Source of the DNA: Bacillota bacterium
GTDB lineage: Bacteria > Bacillota_E > Sulfobacillia > Sulfobacillales > JAIMBI01
DNA: 64,000 bases
NCBI GenBank assembly: GCA_021828405.1
Contig: JAKARZ010000006.1
Location: 4,860-68,859 of the forward strand
Direction: 5' to 3'
Below are positions 36,374 to 45,803 of this stretch, piece by piece. The stretch's first letter is position 1, and each line of letters begins with the position of its first letter. The position numbers were made by a program, and so were the translations under genes. The notes under the pieces were generated by a model, which was given only the letters and a program-made list of their open reading frames with translations, was not told the DNA's origin and did not search any database.

Positions 36374-37483
36374 TCAAGAGTACACCCGCGGCACGCGAGC
36401 ACCTATGCCGCACAGCACTTCATACGGAATGGTGTCCAGCCACGCCGCCCAATCCTGGGCCGACACCTCCAGCGCCCCTTGGCGGCCAAGCAGCACCACC
36501 GGGTCGCCGACGTGCACGGGCACGTCCCGCGGCACGCCGAGCGTCAGTTGATCCATGGACACCCGCCCGACGATGGGAACCCGATGGCCGGCCACCATCG
36601 CGGCGCCGCGATTTGACAACCCTCGCCGGACGCCGTCGGCATACCCGGCCGCCACCGTGGCGATGGTGAGTGGCGTTTGCGCCTGGTAGCTGTGCCCGTA
36701 CCCCACGCGGAATCCGGCCGGCACCGTCTTCACCATGGTCACCACCGACTGCAGGGCGAGCGCGGGGTGAAGCGGCGGCGCGCCCGCCCACGGCGACACG
36801 CCGTAGAGGGCCAACCCCACCCGTACGCCGTCGGCCTGCAGACCGGGGAACCGCAGCGCCCCTGCCGAATTCGCCGCGTGCACCGGCGGCGACCACCCCT
36901 GGCGGCGGAGCCCATCCACCACCCGCACCAGCTGGCGGTACTGGGCACGCGTCCACTCGGGATCGTCGTGATCGGCATCCGCCAGGTGAGTCATCAGCCC
37001 CACCCACCGGAGCGCCGGCTCTGCCGCGATACGCTCTGCCAAGGCCGGCGCATCCTCGGGTCGTGCGCCCACGCGGCCCATGCCGGTGTCCACTTTGAGG
37101 TGGACCCGGGCTTGGCGGCCCGCTTCCGACGCGGCCCGCACCAGGGCCTCGATGACGGGGGCGCTGAATACGATGGCCTCCAAGTCCGCGCCCACCACCG
37201 ACACGGCCTGCTCGGGCAAGATCGGGCCCAACACGAGGATGCGGCTCGCAACCCCGGCACAGCGAAGCTCCCAGCCTTCCTCCGGCAAGGCGACGGCCAG
37301 AGCGTCGGCCCCAGCCTCGAGCACCGTCCTCGCCACGGGAACGGCCCCATGGCCGTACGCGTTGGCCTTGACCACGGCCCATAGGCGGGTCTTGGGTGCC
37401 AATGCCCGGCGCACCACCTGCACGTTGGCGCGGATGGCCTCCAGGCGCACCAGGGCGTGCGTCGCGCGCTCCGGCCCGATCAC
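36374..37483 (-). CDS. alr: Alanine racemase
   Basis: PLP-dependent interconversion of L- and D-alanine for peptidoglycan. The 369-residue protein has the PLP lysine Lys39 in AVVKANAYGHG, the catalytic tyrosine in VGYGHSYQ, GRVSMDQL and the C-terminal CGIGARVPRVYS. Its GTG at 37483 overlaps the stop of nnrD (GTGA), indicating coupled translation. It feeds the same pathway as murA and murC in this window. The order nnrD-alr-ndoAI-ndoA is typical of Bacillota. Confidence 0.96.
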   Translation of the reverse strand: MIGPERATHALVRLEAIRANVQVVRRALAPKTRLWAVVKANAYGHGAVPVARTVLEAGADALAVALPEEGWELRCAGVASRILVLGPILPEQAVSVVGADLEAIVFSAPVIEALVRAASEAGRQARVHLKVDTGMGRVGARPEDAPALAERIAAEPALRWVGLMTHLADADHDDPEWTRAQYRQLVRVVDGLRRQGWSPPVHAANSAGALRFPGLQADGVRVGLALYGVSPWAGAPPLHPALALQSVVTMVKTVPAGFRVGYGHSYQAQTPLTIATVAAGYADGVRRGLSNRGAAMVAGHRVPIVGRVSMDQLTLGVPRDVPVHVGDPVVLLGRQGALEVSAQDWAAWLDTIPYEVLCGIGARVPRVYS

Positions 37484-38961
37484 CACACCCACTCCGGCCA
37501 ATCGCCCGGAACACCCGCCGCGTGCCGCACTGCCGATAGAGCATCCAGCAAATCTTCCGCCGACCCCCCGGACGGGCCGTGCGTCCACCGCATCCGGTCT
37601 CCCGCCAGGCCGTGCCACCACGCACCCAGCCGCGCTGCCGACAGAGGCTCCAACCCCCGCGCCAGCAGTCCTCCGATGACGCCCGCCAAAACGTCCCCCG
37701 TCCCGGCGGTCGCCAGTTCCGGCCCTCCGGGCCAATTGACGAACAGAGGACCGTCCCCCGCCCCGACCAGCGTGTGGCGGCCTTTCAGCAGCACCACGCC
37801 GCCCGTGGCCCGCACCAGCTCGCGCACCGCTGCCTCCCGATGGCTCGCCACCCAAGTGGCGTCGCGGTCCAAGAGGCGCGCCGCCTCCGCCGTGTGTGGC
37901 GTAAACACCGCGCCGGGCCACCGGGGCCGGCCAGCCGCCACGTACGCCGCCACCGCCCCCGCGTCCACCACCGCAGGCAGGCCCGTGGCCCGCACCGCCT
38001 CCACCAAGGACGGGGCGAGGGTGGCCCCCGGGCCCAGCACCACCGCCCCGGCCCGTCCCAGAGCCCGCCGGGCCCCGTCGTCCAGCGTCAGCGCCCCGTC
38101 TTGCTCCGGCAGCACCCGCACCACGGCCGGCAGGAAGCGAATCCGCTCCGCACCCGCGCCAGCGCACCAAATTTCCACGTATCCCATGCCCGCCCGCATC
38201 CCGCCGGCCGCTGCCAGGCCGGGTGCGCCGGTGTACTCGGCAGAGCCGCCCACGACGGCCAGGATGCCCCGGGCATACTTGTCCGCGGCCGCATCCCGCT
38301 CGGGCAGCGTCTCGTCCGGCCGGGCCAACCGAAACCGCTGGCCCAGTCGCATCGGCAGGCCGATATCCGCCACCGTCAGGCGGCCCAGCCGTGACGCCGC
38401 CGGCTCCAGCACATGCGCCGGCTTGAGCGCGCCCACGGCCATGGTCTCCACCATGACCGGCCCGTCGGTCCAGCACCGGCCGGTATCCGCCTCCACCCCC
38501 GTGGGCAGATCCACCGCGAGGACTCGCGACCGCCCCAAGTGGGGCCACAGCGCGGACCACGGCGGCCCGAGCGCCCGGTTTTGGCCCGTGCCCAGCACCG
38601 CGTCCACCACCAAGTCCGACGTGCCGAGCGCCCCGAGCAGCTGGCCGCCCTCCACGGGCCGGGCGCCGGCAGCCAGCGCGCTGGCCACAACGGCGGCCGC
38701 CCCGTCAAACCGGGGGACCGTTGGCATGAACACCTGGGTGTCCACCCCGGCCAACGCCAAACGGCGTGCCGCCACCAATCCATCGCCGCCATTCTGGCCC
38801 GGACCCACGAGAATCAGAGGGTGCGTGGCCTCCCATGCCCGCACGCGGCGGGCCACCGCGGCGCCCGCCGCTTCCATCAGCCACGTTGGATCAATGCCCA
38901 GGCCGGCGGCGGCCGCATCGGCCGCCCGCGCCTCCTCGGCGGTCCACACCGGCCGGTTCAC
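37480..38961 (-). CDS. nnrD: Bifunctional NAD(P)H-hydrate repair enzyme (epimerase and ADP-dependent dehydratase)
   Basis: Repairs damaged NADH/NADPH hydrates. Residues 1-210 are the YjeF_N epimerase (LMEAAGAAVARRV, LVGPGQNGGDGLVAAR) and residues about 220-490 are the ribokinase-like dehydratase (VGGSAEYTGAPGLA, FTPHTAEAARLL, LLKGRHTLV, ATAGTGDVLAGVIGG). The start GTG at 38961 is one base after the acpS stop, behind GGAGGAGGAG. The 493-residue length fits the fused type. Both active-site signatures are intact. Confidence 0.95.
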   Translation of the reverse strand: MNRPVWTAEEARAADAAAAGLGIDPTWLMEAAGAAVARRVRAWEATHPLILVGPGQNGGDGLVAARRLALAGVDTQVFMPTVPRFDGAAAVVASALAAGARPVEGGQLLGALGTSDLVVDAVLGTGQNRALGPPWSALWPHLGRSRVLAVDLPTGVEADTGRCWTDGPVMVETMAVGALKPAHVLEPAASRLGRLTVADIGLPMRLGQRFRLARPDETLPERDAAADKYARGILAVVGGSAEYTGAPGLAAAGGMRAGMGYVEIWCAGAGAERIRFLPAVVRVLPEQDGALTLDDGARRALGRAGAVVLGPGATLAPSLVEAVRATGLPAVVDAGAVAAYVAAGRPRWPGAVFTPHTAEAARLLDRDATWVASHREAAVRELVRATGGVVLLKGRHTLVGAGDGPLFVNWPGGPELATAGTGDVLAGVIGGLLARGLEPLSAARLGAWWHGLAGDRMRWTHGPSGGSAEDLLDALSAVRHAAGVPGDWPEWVW

Positions 38962-38962
38962 G

Positions 38963-39361
38963 CTACGGCTCCTCCTCCGCGGTCTGAAGGACCGCCACCG
39001 CGACCGCGACGTCGTGCTCATGCGTCATCGACACCAGCACCGTGAGGTGGTGGGCATCCAGCCACTCCCCCAGCGGGCCGCGAATCGACACCGGGGGCGG
39101 CTGATTCAGGCGACCGCCCACCACGATCTGGCGCCACGCGGACCCCCGGAAGCCCCCGGCGGCCTTGACGACGGCTTCTTTGGCGGCGAACCGTGCCGCC
39201 AGCCGCTGCCAGCGATTTTTCCCGTCCCCCGCGTACTGAATCTCGTCGTCGTCAAACACGCGCGGCACCAAGCGGGTCCTCCGCTCCGCCGCCGCCTTGA
39301 AGCGCGCCACGTCAACGGCATCAACCCCGATGCCCCACACCCGGCCCGGCCCTCTGTCCAT
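38963..39361 (-). CDS. acpS: Holo-[acyl-carrier-protein] synthase
   Basis: Transfers 4'-phosphopantetheine to ACP. The 132-residue protein carries GIGVDAVDVARF (Mg-binding Asp), LAARFAAKEAVVKA (WxxKEA-like motif) and VSMTHEHDVAVA. The ATG at 39361 shares a base with the TGA stop of the methyltransferase upstream (TGATG). A slightly long C-terminal tail is present. Confidence 0.94.
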   Translation of the reverse strand: MDRGPGRVWGIGVDAVDVARFKAAAERRTRLVPRVFDDDEIQYAGDGKNRWQRLAARFAAKEAVVKAAGGFRGSAWRQIVVGGRLNQPPPVSIRGPLGEWLDAHHLTVLVSMTHEHDVAVAVAVLQTAEEEP

Positions 39362-39972
39362 CAGGAGGGTTCATCCCGAGGCGCGGTGGCAGTCAGCAAC
39401 CACACCGCATCGCTCAGGTCGGTCGCGGATACTACGGTGAACCCCGCCCCCGCCACCTGATCGCCGGCGGCCGCACGGTCCACCCGCTCGTGCATCGGTG
39501 GACCCACCTCGGTCGGGGCCGCCCTCCAGTCGGCGATGACCAGCCGGCCGCCGGGCTTCAAGACGCGCCGCGCCTCGGCCAAACTCCGATGGATCTCGCC
39601 GTTGGGTGTTCCGTGCATCAGTTCGTGGTAAAGGGCAATCCAAATCATGCCATCCAGCGACTGGTGCGCAAGTCCCGTGGCGGCGGCCGTTCCGTCACAC
39701 ACCCCCACCTGGGGGTGTGCAGAATTCGGGAACCGTTCGGTCAGGAGTTCCCGGGCTTCACGACTCGGGTCCACGGCCCACACCCGCCCAGCCAAACCAA
39801 CGGCCCGCGCCAGCTCGTCGACCAGATATCCGCTGCCCGCCCCCACGTCGGCCACGGCCATGCCCTCGCCTAGCGCTAGCGCGAGAAGAATCGGCGGACG
39901 CGGAAACCAGCGCGCACGCCGGGGATCCAGCAGCATTTCGAGCCGCCTGCGATTTTCCCATGGATTCTTCAT
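39361..39972 (-). CDS. Class I SAM-dependent methyltransferase
   Basis: A 203-residue methyltransferase that opens the acpS operon. Motif I is VADVGAGSGYLVDELA, followed by WAVDPSREARELL and RRVLKPGGRLVIADW. The N-terminal ENRRRLEMLLDPRRARW resembles the thermostable small methyltransferases (DUF-type) whose substrates are unknown. AAGGAGG precedes the ATG. The tight coupling to acpS is conserved only in some lineages, so a shared function is not implied. Confidence 0.85.
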   Translation of the reverse strand: MKNPWENRRRLEMLLDPRRARWFPRPPILLALALGEGMAVADVGAGSGYLVDELARAVGLAGRVWAVDPSREARELLTERFPNSAHPQVGVCDGTAAATGLAHQSLDGMIWIALYHELMHGTPNGEIHRSLAEARRVLKPGGRLVIADWRAAPTEVGPPMHERVDRAAAGDQVAGAGFTVVSATDLSDAVWLLTATAPRDEPS

Positions 39973-40228
39973 GGAATTGCCTCCTTACTTTAAGAGCCGA
40001 AAGCACGATGCGCTTCCCGGGCCGGCGACTGCTCCCGCCGTGCTCTGGCCCCACCCTCTCGATCCGATGCGTTGACCAGCATGGTACCAAACGCCAGCGA
40101 TTAATGGGACAAGAACGAACCCCGCGCGACCGTCCCAACAGGCGCGTCAGCAGCCGAGCGGGAAGCCGTCCGGACCACCGTGCTGGTGCCGGTGCGCGCC
40201 AGCGAAAGTCGATCGGCGGGATTTCTTG

Positions 40229-41506
40229 TCAGTGATGGGCAGTGGCACCTGGCCTTGCTGGAGGATCGGGTTCCGCCCGCTCGGGCACGACCGGCTGCCC
40301 TCCCACGTACACGCCCCGCACGAGGTTGGCTCCGTATCGATAACAGGGCACGCGATAGTCGTCGGTGTCCCATACGACAAGGTCGCCCCAAGACCCTGCC
40401 GTGAGCCGCCCCACATCGGCCCGGCTCAGTGCCGCCGCCCCGCCCCGCGTGACCGCCGCCCACACCTCTTCCGGCGTCAGATGCAACCACGCGGCCGCCC
40501 ACGGCAGGAGCGTCCCGAGGCAGCTGGTCGGCGACGACCCGGGGTTCCCGTCGGAGGCAATTGCGATGGGCACCCCCGCGTCCAGAAACTGGCGCGCCGG
40601 GGCCATGTGTTCGGGGTGCAGATACCCCGCGGTGCCGGGAAGCAGCACCGCCACTGTGCCGGCCGCCTTCAGAGCTGCGATGCCCTCGGGCGATGTGTAG
40701 GCGCAGTGGTCGGCCGACACGGCGCCGCACCGCGCGGCGACCGCCGCCCCGCCGCCGTCCTGCAGCTCATCGACGTGCACTTTGATGGCCAGTCCCCGCT
40801 GCTGGGCCGCCGCGAGATACGGCTCGGCGGCCGCGGCGTCAAACACGCCGGGCTCCAAAAAAATGTCGACAAAGTCGGCCCGCCCCACCAGTGCCGCGTG
40901 CGTGGCCGCCATCTCCCCGAGAAAGCGCGCCGGGTCCCCCCGATGCGAGGGGGGGAGGGCATGCGCCCCCAGAAAGGTGAGCACCAGGCGCTGGGGCCCT
41001 TCAGCCCGCAGGGTTTCCGCCAGCCGCATGAGGCGCAGTTCAGCGGCGGGCGTGAGGCCGTATCCGGTTTTCAGCTCCAGGGTCGTGGTGCCCGTCCGAA
41101 GGGCCTCCCCGAGCCGGGCGCGCGTCGCCGCCAGCACGTCATCGTCGGACGCGGCCGCCGTGGCCGACACCGTGGCCAAGATGCCGCCGCCGGCCTGGAG
41201 CATCTCCAAATAATCCGCCCCCCGGGCCCTGAGCGCCACTTCCTGGGCCCGCTGACCCGCATACAGGAGATGGGTGTGCGCATCCACCAGGCCCGGGGTC
41301 ACCAGTCGGCGCTCGGCGTCCACCGCTAGGCCCTCTGCCTCCGGCGGCAGCCGGCGCTCGGGGCCCGCGTAGCGCACCCGGCCATCCGCCACCCACACCG
41401 CCGCATCGCCCAAAACCGCGAACCGCGCGCCATCGCCCGCCATGGTGAGCAGCTGACCGATGTTCGTCATCACCAGGTTGGCCGAGCGCCCTCGCGAGGC
41501 GGTCAT
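40229..41506 (-). CDS. hutI: Imidazolonepropionase (HutI)
   Basis: Hydrolyses 4-imidazolone-5-propionate to N-formimidoyl-L-glutamate in histidine degradation. The 425-residue amidohydrolase has the metal pair in LVDAHTHLLYAG, GADYLEMLQAGGGI (a HutI signature), ELKTGYGL, VHVDELQDGGG, SADHCAYTS and the last Asp in ASDGNPGSSPT. ATG 41506 overlaps the ftcD stop (ATGA). The product feeds directly into the glutamate formimidoyltransferase encoded upstream. hutH and hutU are not in the window. Confidence 0.95.
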   Translation of the reverse strand: MTASRGRSANLVMTNIGQLLTMAGDGARFAVLGDAAVWVADGRVRYAGPERRLPPEAEGLAVDAERRLVTPGLVDAHTHLLYAGQRAQEVALRARGADYLEMLQAGGGILATVSATAAASDDDVLAATRARLGEALRTGTTTLELKTGYGLTPAAELRLMRLAETLRAEGPQRLVLTFLGAHALPPSHRGDPARFLGEMAATHAALVGRADFVDIFLEPGVFDAAAAEPYLAAAQQRGLAIKVHVDELQDGGGAAVAARCGAVSADHCAYTSPEGIAALKAAGTVAVLLPGTAGYLHPEHMAPARQFLDAGVPIAIASDGNPGSSPTSCLGTLLPWAAAWLHLTPEEVWAAVTRGGAAALSRADVGRLTAGSWGDLVVWDTDDYRVPCYRYGANLVRGVYVGGQPVVPERAEPDPPARPGATAHH

Positions 41507-42456
41507 CCCCGCTGCCCTCCCGCCATCTCGGCTTCATCCGCCCCCGAGGTGGCCGGCTGAACGCGGGCCAGATCCAAGAGCCCCAGCTCCAGGACTTGAC
41601 CCACCGAGAACCGGTGCGCCTGGAGATAGTACTGGGCCGACGCCAACATCGCGGCCAGCGGTACCATGCCCACGATTTCGGTTTCGGTCACCGCCGCGCC
41701 GAAGCGCGCCGCCTCGCGCCTCACCAATTCCAGCGCCGCCGGCAGGGACGTGCGGCGGAAGTCCACCAGGTTCATCGAGACCTGCATCCGGCCATGGCCG
41801 ACGGTGTCCATGGCCAACGCCTTCACGCCAACCAAGCCGCCGCTCGATCCGCGCACCGCGCGCGCCACCGCATTGGCCACCGCTGGGTCGCCGGTGCTGA
41901 TCCACACATTGAATGCCACCAGCGCCGGGCGGGCCCCGACCGCCACCGCCCCCGCGGTGGGATGAGGAGTCGCGGGGCCAAAGTCCGGCACCCAAAAGGG
42001 ATCGCGCATGCGCGAGGCGAGTCCTTCAAATTCGCCCCGGCGGACGTCGGCCAGATTTCGCCGCCGCGGCCGTCGGGCGGCTTCGCCGTAGAGATACACG
42101 GGCACACCCAGCTCAGACCCGATGCGCTGGCCGACGGATTCCGCCAGTGCCACACAATAAGACATGGGGGTGTCTCCCAGGGGGACAAACGGCACCACGT
42201 CCGCCGCCCCGATGCGAGGATGCGTCCCTCGGTGCTGGGTCAGGTCGATGCGGGCCACGGCCGCCGCCACGGCGCGCCACGCGGCGCCAGCCACCGTCTC
42301 CCCCTCCCCGGCTACTGTGAGCACGAACCGGTGGTGGTCCGCGTCAGTCGACGCGTCCAACACGTGAACCCCTGGCCCTCGCGCCGCGTCGACAATGGCC
42401 GCCACCACCTCGGGCCGGCGCCCCTCGCTGAAATTGGCCACACACTCCACCAACAC
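41503..42456 (-). CDS. ftcD: Glutamate formimidoyltransferase
   Basis: Transfers the formimino group of formimidoylglutamate to tetrahydrofolate, the last step of one histidine-degradation route. The 317-residue protein has VECVANFSEGRRPEVV, DHHRFVLTVAG, QHRGTHPRIGAADVVPFVPL and AFNVWISTGD, all formiminotransferase signatures. It lacks the cyclodeaminase domain found in bifunctional FTCD. GTG 42456 has GGAGGG seven bases upstream. It is coupled with hutI. Confidence 0.95.
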   Translation of the reverse strand: MLVECVANFSEGRRPEVVAAIVDAARGPGVHVLDASTDADHHRFVLTVAGEGETVAGAAWRAVAAAVARIDLTQHRGTHPRIGAADVVPFVPLGDTPMSYCVALAESVGQRIGSELGVPVYLYGEAARRPRRRNLADVRRGEFEGLASRMRDPFWVPDFGPATPHPTAGAVAVGARPALVAFNVWISTGDPAVANAVARAVRGSSGGLVGVKALAMDTVGHGRMQVSMNLVDFRRTSLPAALELVRREAARFGAAVTETEIVGMVPLAAMLASAQYYLQAHRFSVGQVLELGLLDLARVQPATSGADEAEMAGGQRG

Positions 42457-42618
42457 GGGCGATCCCTCCGCGTCCTGGGAACCTCGGCCTCCAAATTCAA
42501 CACGCTGGCTTGGCGATCCCACGGGGCCCGCTTAAGCTAAAAACACGCTCGCGGCTCCCCGGAGGAGAACTCGCGCACAGGTTTCCGGCGCAAGGAGGCG
42601 GTCAAGACGGATTCTCCG

Positions 42619-44958
42619 GTGGGCGAACAGCCGAACAATCTGTCCGTCTGGACGCGGTTCCAGCCGGGGCTCTTGCGCATCGCCTTCCAGCCCATTGTAT
42701 CCCTGCTGGAGGGCCAAGCGTTCGGCCACGAAGCGCTAGCCCGTCCCATGACCGCAGCGGGAGAGCCCATTCGGCCGGACGAACTGTTCCGCTGGGCCCG
42801 CGCCAGCGGCGAGGCGGACGTGCTGGACCGGTTTGTGCTGGACCGCATCTTGTCCGAACTGGCGGCACGACCCCCGCGGGATATCCCGGTGTTTCTCAAC
42901 GTGCTTCCAATCTCCCTGCCGCTGGTCACGGATTGGCTGCTGAGCCAAACCCTGGTGCCGCCTCGGCACATCGTGCTGGAACTACTGGAGGAAACCGCGG
43001 CGGGCCCCGATTTGGATCGCTGGCTCGGGCGGCTTCGCCGCCACGGGTACCGAATAGCCGTGGACGATGTGGGGGCGGGATACTCCAGTCTAACGCGGCT
43101 GGTCGAAGTGCGGCCAGACTTTGCCAAGATTGACCTGGCGCTGGTGCGCCACATCGATGTGGACCCCGTGAAGTTCAGTTTGGTGGACGCCACCGCGCGA
43201 TTCGCCCGCATGAACGGCATTCAGCTCATTGCCGAGGGCGTGGAAACCCCCGCCGAACTCAGCACCCTGCGCGAGCTGGGCATCGAGTTGGCCCAGGGAT
43301 ACCTGTTGGGCCGGCCGGACTGGGAGCCGCACCCGGAGCCGGCCATTGCCCTGCCACCGCTGACATCCGCCAAGCCATTCCCGCCAGAGGTGCTGGTGTC
43401 CTCGCTGATCCGCCTGCTACGGTTCGCCGCGCGCGGCATGCGCCGCGGCGAGGGAGCCGCCGAGGCCCTCGTCACGGTGGCCGCCCAAGCCAGCGGCGCG
43501 GACATGGTGGGTCTCCTGCAGCGCACCCAGGGCGAGACGGGGGTGGAGTGGCGCTGGCTAGCGTCCCAGGGCATCACGTCGCCCGACCGTGTTCCGATTG
43601 CGGAGTTGGAGTTGGGCGAGCGACTGTTTGCCGGCACGCGCCCCATTGTCATGCAGCACGTCTCGCCGAGTGTCCAGTGGCATGCCCAGTCGCTGCTGGC
43701 TCTGCCGATCGTGGCGGCGGCCCAGCCCTGGGGCGCCTTGATCGTCGCATACCGCGAGGCGGACCGCGTGCGGCCGCCGGTGGTGGAGATGCTCACGGGT
43801 CTGGCGGCATTGGCGGGAGTGCTCACCGACGCCGACCCACTCCCGCCGACCGCCACCGAGGTGTCCGGTGAGGGGCTCTTGATGGCTGCCCGCGCCCTGG
43901 TGCCGCAGGCGGCTTCCCCGCCGGAGCTTCGGGGGGACAACCTCGCGGCCTCGCTGCAACACGTCCTCTTGGCCGCGTTAAGCCTGACGGGCGGGCACAC
44001 CGGCTTCATCGGATACACGGATGCGGCTCGCGAGCGGCTTCTGTGCATCGACACGGATAAAGAACCGTTCCAACTAGACCTTGCGTCCTTCAGCGATCCC
44101 GACACGGATGACGGCCGCTCCTGCAACGGCGAGGCCATCCGCCGCCTGGAGATGTCCATCTCCGACGATGTACGCACAGACGTCCGCCTGCTGCCGTGGC
44201 GGGAGAGGCTCTTAGCCGACGGCATTCTATCGGCCGCCGCCGTCCCGCTGGTGGCTCGGGGCGAGTTGCTGGGGCTCTTGATCGTGTATCACGGAGCGGA
44301 GGGGGCGCTGGCGGATCCGGCCCGCCGCTCGCGTTTGGAAGGGCTGGCCGCATTGGCCGCTGCCCTGATTGAGCGCACCGAGGCGGAGTCGCGGGCGCGG
44401 CTCGCGGAGCAGCGCCAGGCCGTGGTGCTGGTCGCACAGCATGACTTGGTGGATGCCGCGTCGCGGGAGCGGGTGCTTGAGGTGCTCTTGGAATCGGTGC
44501 ACCGCCTGCTGGGCTCCGGCCTCACGGCCGTGATGGAGCCGGGCCCCGACAAGGTTTTTCGGGTAGTGGGCACTCGGGGCGAAGCGTCCGGGTACTTTCG
44601 CCACTGGCGCGTGTCCGTTGACCCGGACGACCCGGACGGCCATCTGCCGGCGTCCGAGGCTTATCGCACCGGCCACACCACCTGGGTCCGACCGGGATGG
44701 GCAGGCAGCTACGATACCCCTGACACGCCCGGGGTGCCGGCCTGGGGCGCGTTTGGCTTTCGCTGGCTTCTGGCCGTGCCGCTGCGCGCCCGCGGCCGCA
44801 CGATGATGGTGCTGGCCGTGTACGGATTGACGGACGACTTGGATCAGGACTTGCGGCGCCTGACCGAGGACTTGGCGCGAACGGCCAGCCTGGCGCTCGT
44901 GAACACGCTTCCCCAACCGGGCACCGCGCGCCTCAGGCGTCCCGCTGCCCACCGCTGA
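42619..44958 (+). CDS. EAL-domain c-di-GMP phosphodiesterase with tandem GAF domains
   Basis: A 779-residue cytoplasmic signalling protein. The EAL domain (about 12-245) keeps the catalytic set: Glu38 of GHEALAR, the Asn of FLNVLP, Glu of LELLEE, the Asp pair of VDDVGAGYSS, Lys of FAKIDL, Glu of AEGVETP and Gln of QGYLLGRP. The rest consists of about three GAF-like domains (roughly 255-405, 415-590, 615-765). There is no GGDEF domain and no membrane segment. Hydrolysis of c-di-GMP to pGpG gated by a small ligand is expected. The start is the GTG at 42619; the nearest AAGGAGG is 20 bases upstream, so initiation may be weak. Confidence 0.9.
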   Translation: MGEQPNNLSVWTRFQPGLLRIAFQPIVSLLEGQAFGHEALARPMTAAGEPIRPDELFRWARASGEADVLDRFVLDRILSELAARPPRDIPVFLNVLPISLPLVTDWLLSQTLVPPRHIVLELLEETAAGPDLDRWLGRLRRHGYRIAVDDVGAGYSSLTRLVEVRPDFAKIDLALVRHIDVDPVKFSLVDATARFARMNGIQLIAEGVETPAELSTLRELGIELAQGYLLGRPDWEPHPEPAIALPPLTSAKPFPPEVLVSSLIRLLRFAARGMRRGEGAAEALVTVAAQASGADMVGLLQRTQGETGVEWRWLASQGITSPDRVPIAELELGERLFAGTRPIVMQHVSPSVQWHAQSLLALPIVAAAQPWGALIVAYREADRVRPPVVEMLTGLAALAGVLTDADPLPPTATEVSGEGLLMAARALVPQAASPPELRGDNLAASLQHVLLAALSLTGGHTGFIGYTDAARERLLCIDTDKEPFQLDLASFSDPDTDDGRSCNGEAIRRLEMSISDDVRTDVRLLPWRERLLADGILSAAAVPLVARGELLGLLIVYHGAEGALADPARRSRLEGLAALAAALIERTEAESRARLAEQRQAVVLVAQHDLVDAASRERVLEVLLESVHRLLGSGLTAVMEPGPDKVFRVVGTRGEASGYFRHWRVSVDPDDPDGHLPASEAYRTGHTTWVRPGWAGSYDTPDTPGVPAWGAFGFRWLLAVPLRARGRTMMVLAVYGLTDDLDQDLRRLTEDLARTASLALVNTLPQPGTARLRRPAAHR

Positions 44959-45037
44959 TCGCACGGAACGTCCGCAACAATCCGCCGAGCCACCGCCGCA
45001 AGCCGCGTGCGGCAAAGGTTAAGCGCCTCGTATGCCG

Positions 45038-45295
45038 TCAGCGGGTGCGGCGGATCCAAAACTCAAACAGGTCGGCATCCTGGCGCATGGCCACCAGCTC
45101 GTGCCCGGTGCTTTTGGTCCACGCGGTGAAATCGGCCACCGATCCCGGGTCCGTGGCCATGACGTGCACGATCGCGCCCACATCCACCGTGGAGAGACCA
45201 CGCTTGGCGCGAATCACCGGCAGCGGGCAACTGAGGGCGCGCGCGTCAACGGTTACGGCGGCGCCCGGCTCGGTCTGCCCCTGCTCAGGCTTCAC
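45038..45295 (-). CDS. TusA/SirA-family sulfur carrier-like protein
   Basis: An 85-residue protein of the TusA fold: VTVDARALSCPLPVIRAKRG carries the CPxP motif with the sulfur-carrying cysteine, followed by ATDPGSVADFTAW and GHELV. The GTG at 45295 has GGGGGAGG upstream. TusA-like proteins move persulfide sulfur in tRNA thiolation or in sulfur oxidation. No tusBCDE or dsr genes are adjacent, so the role is open. Confidence 0.87.
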   Translation of the reverse strand: MKPEQGQTEPGAAVTVDARALSCPLPVIRAKRGLSTVDVGAIVHVMATDPGSVADFTAWTKSTGHELVAMRQDADLFEFWIRRTR

Positions 45296-45336
45296 GTCCC
45301 GCCTCCCCCTGCATTGTAATACCCGCGGCGAGCCCG

Positions 45337-45729
45337 CTACGAGCTGGGCGCGAGGGTGAACGGCTCCTCCGCCGTCGAGACGCTGGTCACGAGGTTGTGT
45401 TGATCGACAAACACCGTGCGCGGATGGTACGCGGCCATCTCGCTGTCGTCCACCCACCGAAAGCCCAGGACGACGATGAGGTCGCCGGGATGAAAGTGGC
45501 GGGCGGGCGGGCCATTGAGACACACGTCGCCGCGATGTGCCGGACCCGGCAAGATATAGGTTTGCCATAGCATGCCGTTCGACAGATTTGTGATCTGGAC
45601 GACCTCGTAGGGCAGGAGCCCCGACGCATCCAGCAAGTCGCGGTCCAGCGTGATTGACCCCACATAGTTCAAGTCGGCCTCGGTCACGGTCGCGCGATGA
45701 ATCTTGGCTGCCATCATCCGATATTGCAC
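45337..45729 (-). CDS. panD: Aspartate 1-decarboxylase proenzyme
   Basis: Makes beta-alanine for pantothenate. The pyruvoyl precursor is self-cleaved between Gly24 and Ser25 in LNYVGSITLD. The 130-residue length, LLPYEVVQITNLSNG and HPGDLIVVLGFR agree with the family. GTG 45729 follows GGAGGG. panB and panC are not adjacent. Upstream on the same strand is an exporter gene with no clear link. Confidence 0.95.
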   Translation of the reverse strand: MQYRMMAAKIHRATVTEADLNYVGSITLDRDLLDASGLLPYEVVQITNLSNGMLWQTYILPGPAHRGDVCLNGPPARHFHPGDLIVVLGFRWVDDSEMAAYHPRTVFVDQHNLVTSVSTAEEPFTLAPSS

Positions 45730-45803
45730 CTTGACCCTCCTGCTCTACGCCGTTCTCCCTCAGCATAACACTCAGCGAGCCGGTGGCCCTACCGCCTGCC
45801 GAG

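Noticed and set aside
36374..38560. One 728-codon frame covering alr and part of nnrD
   Set aside because: Only the alr part has homology; nnrD is encoded in a different frame, and alr starts at the GTG overlapping its stop.
37457..39460. 667-codon open frame on the plus strand across nnrD and acpS
   Set aside because: Ser/Ala/Pro/Arg-rich text with no domains, opposite to two well-conserved genes.
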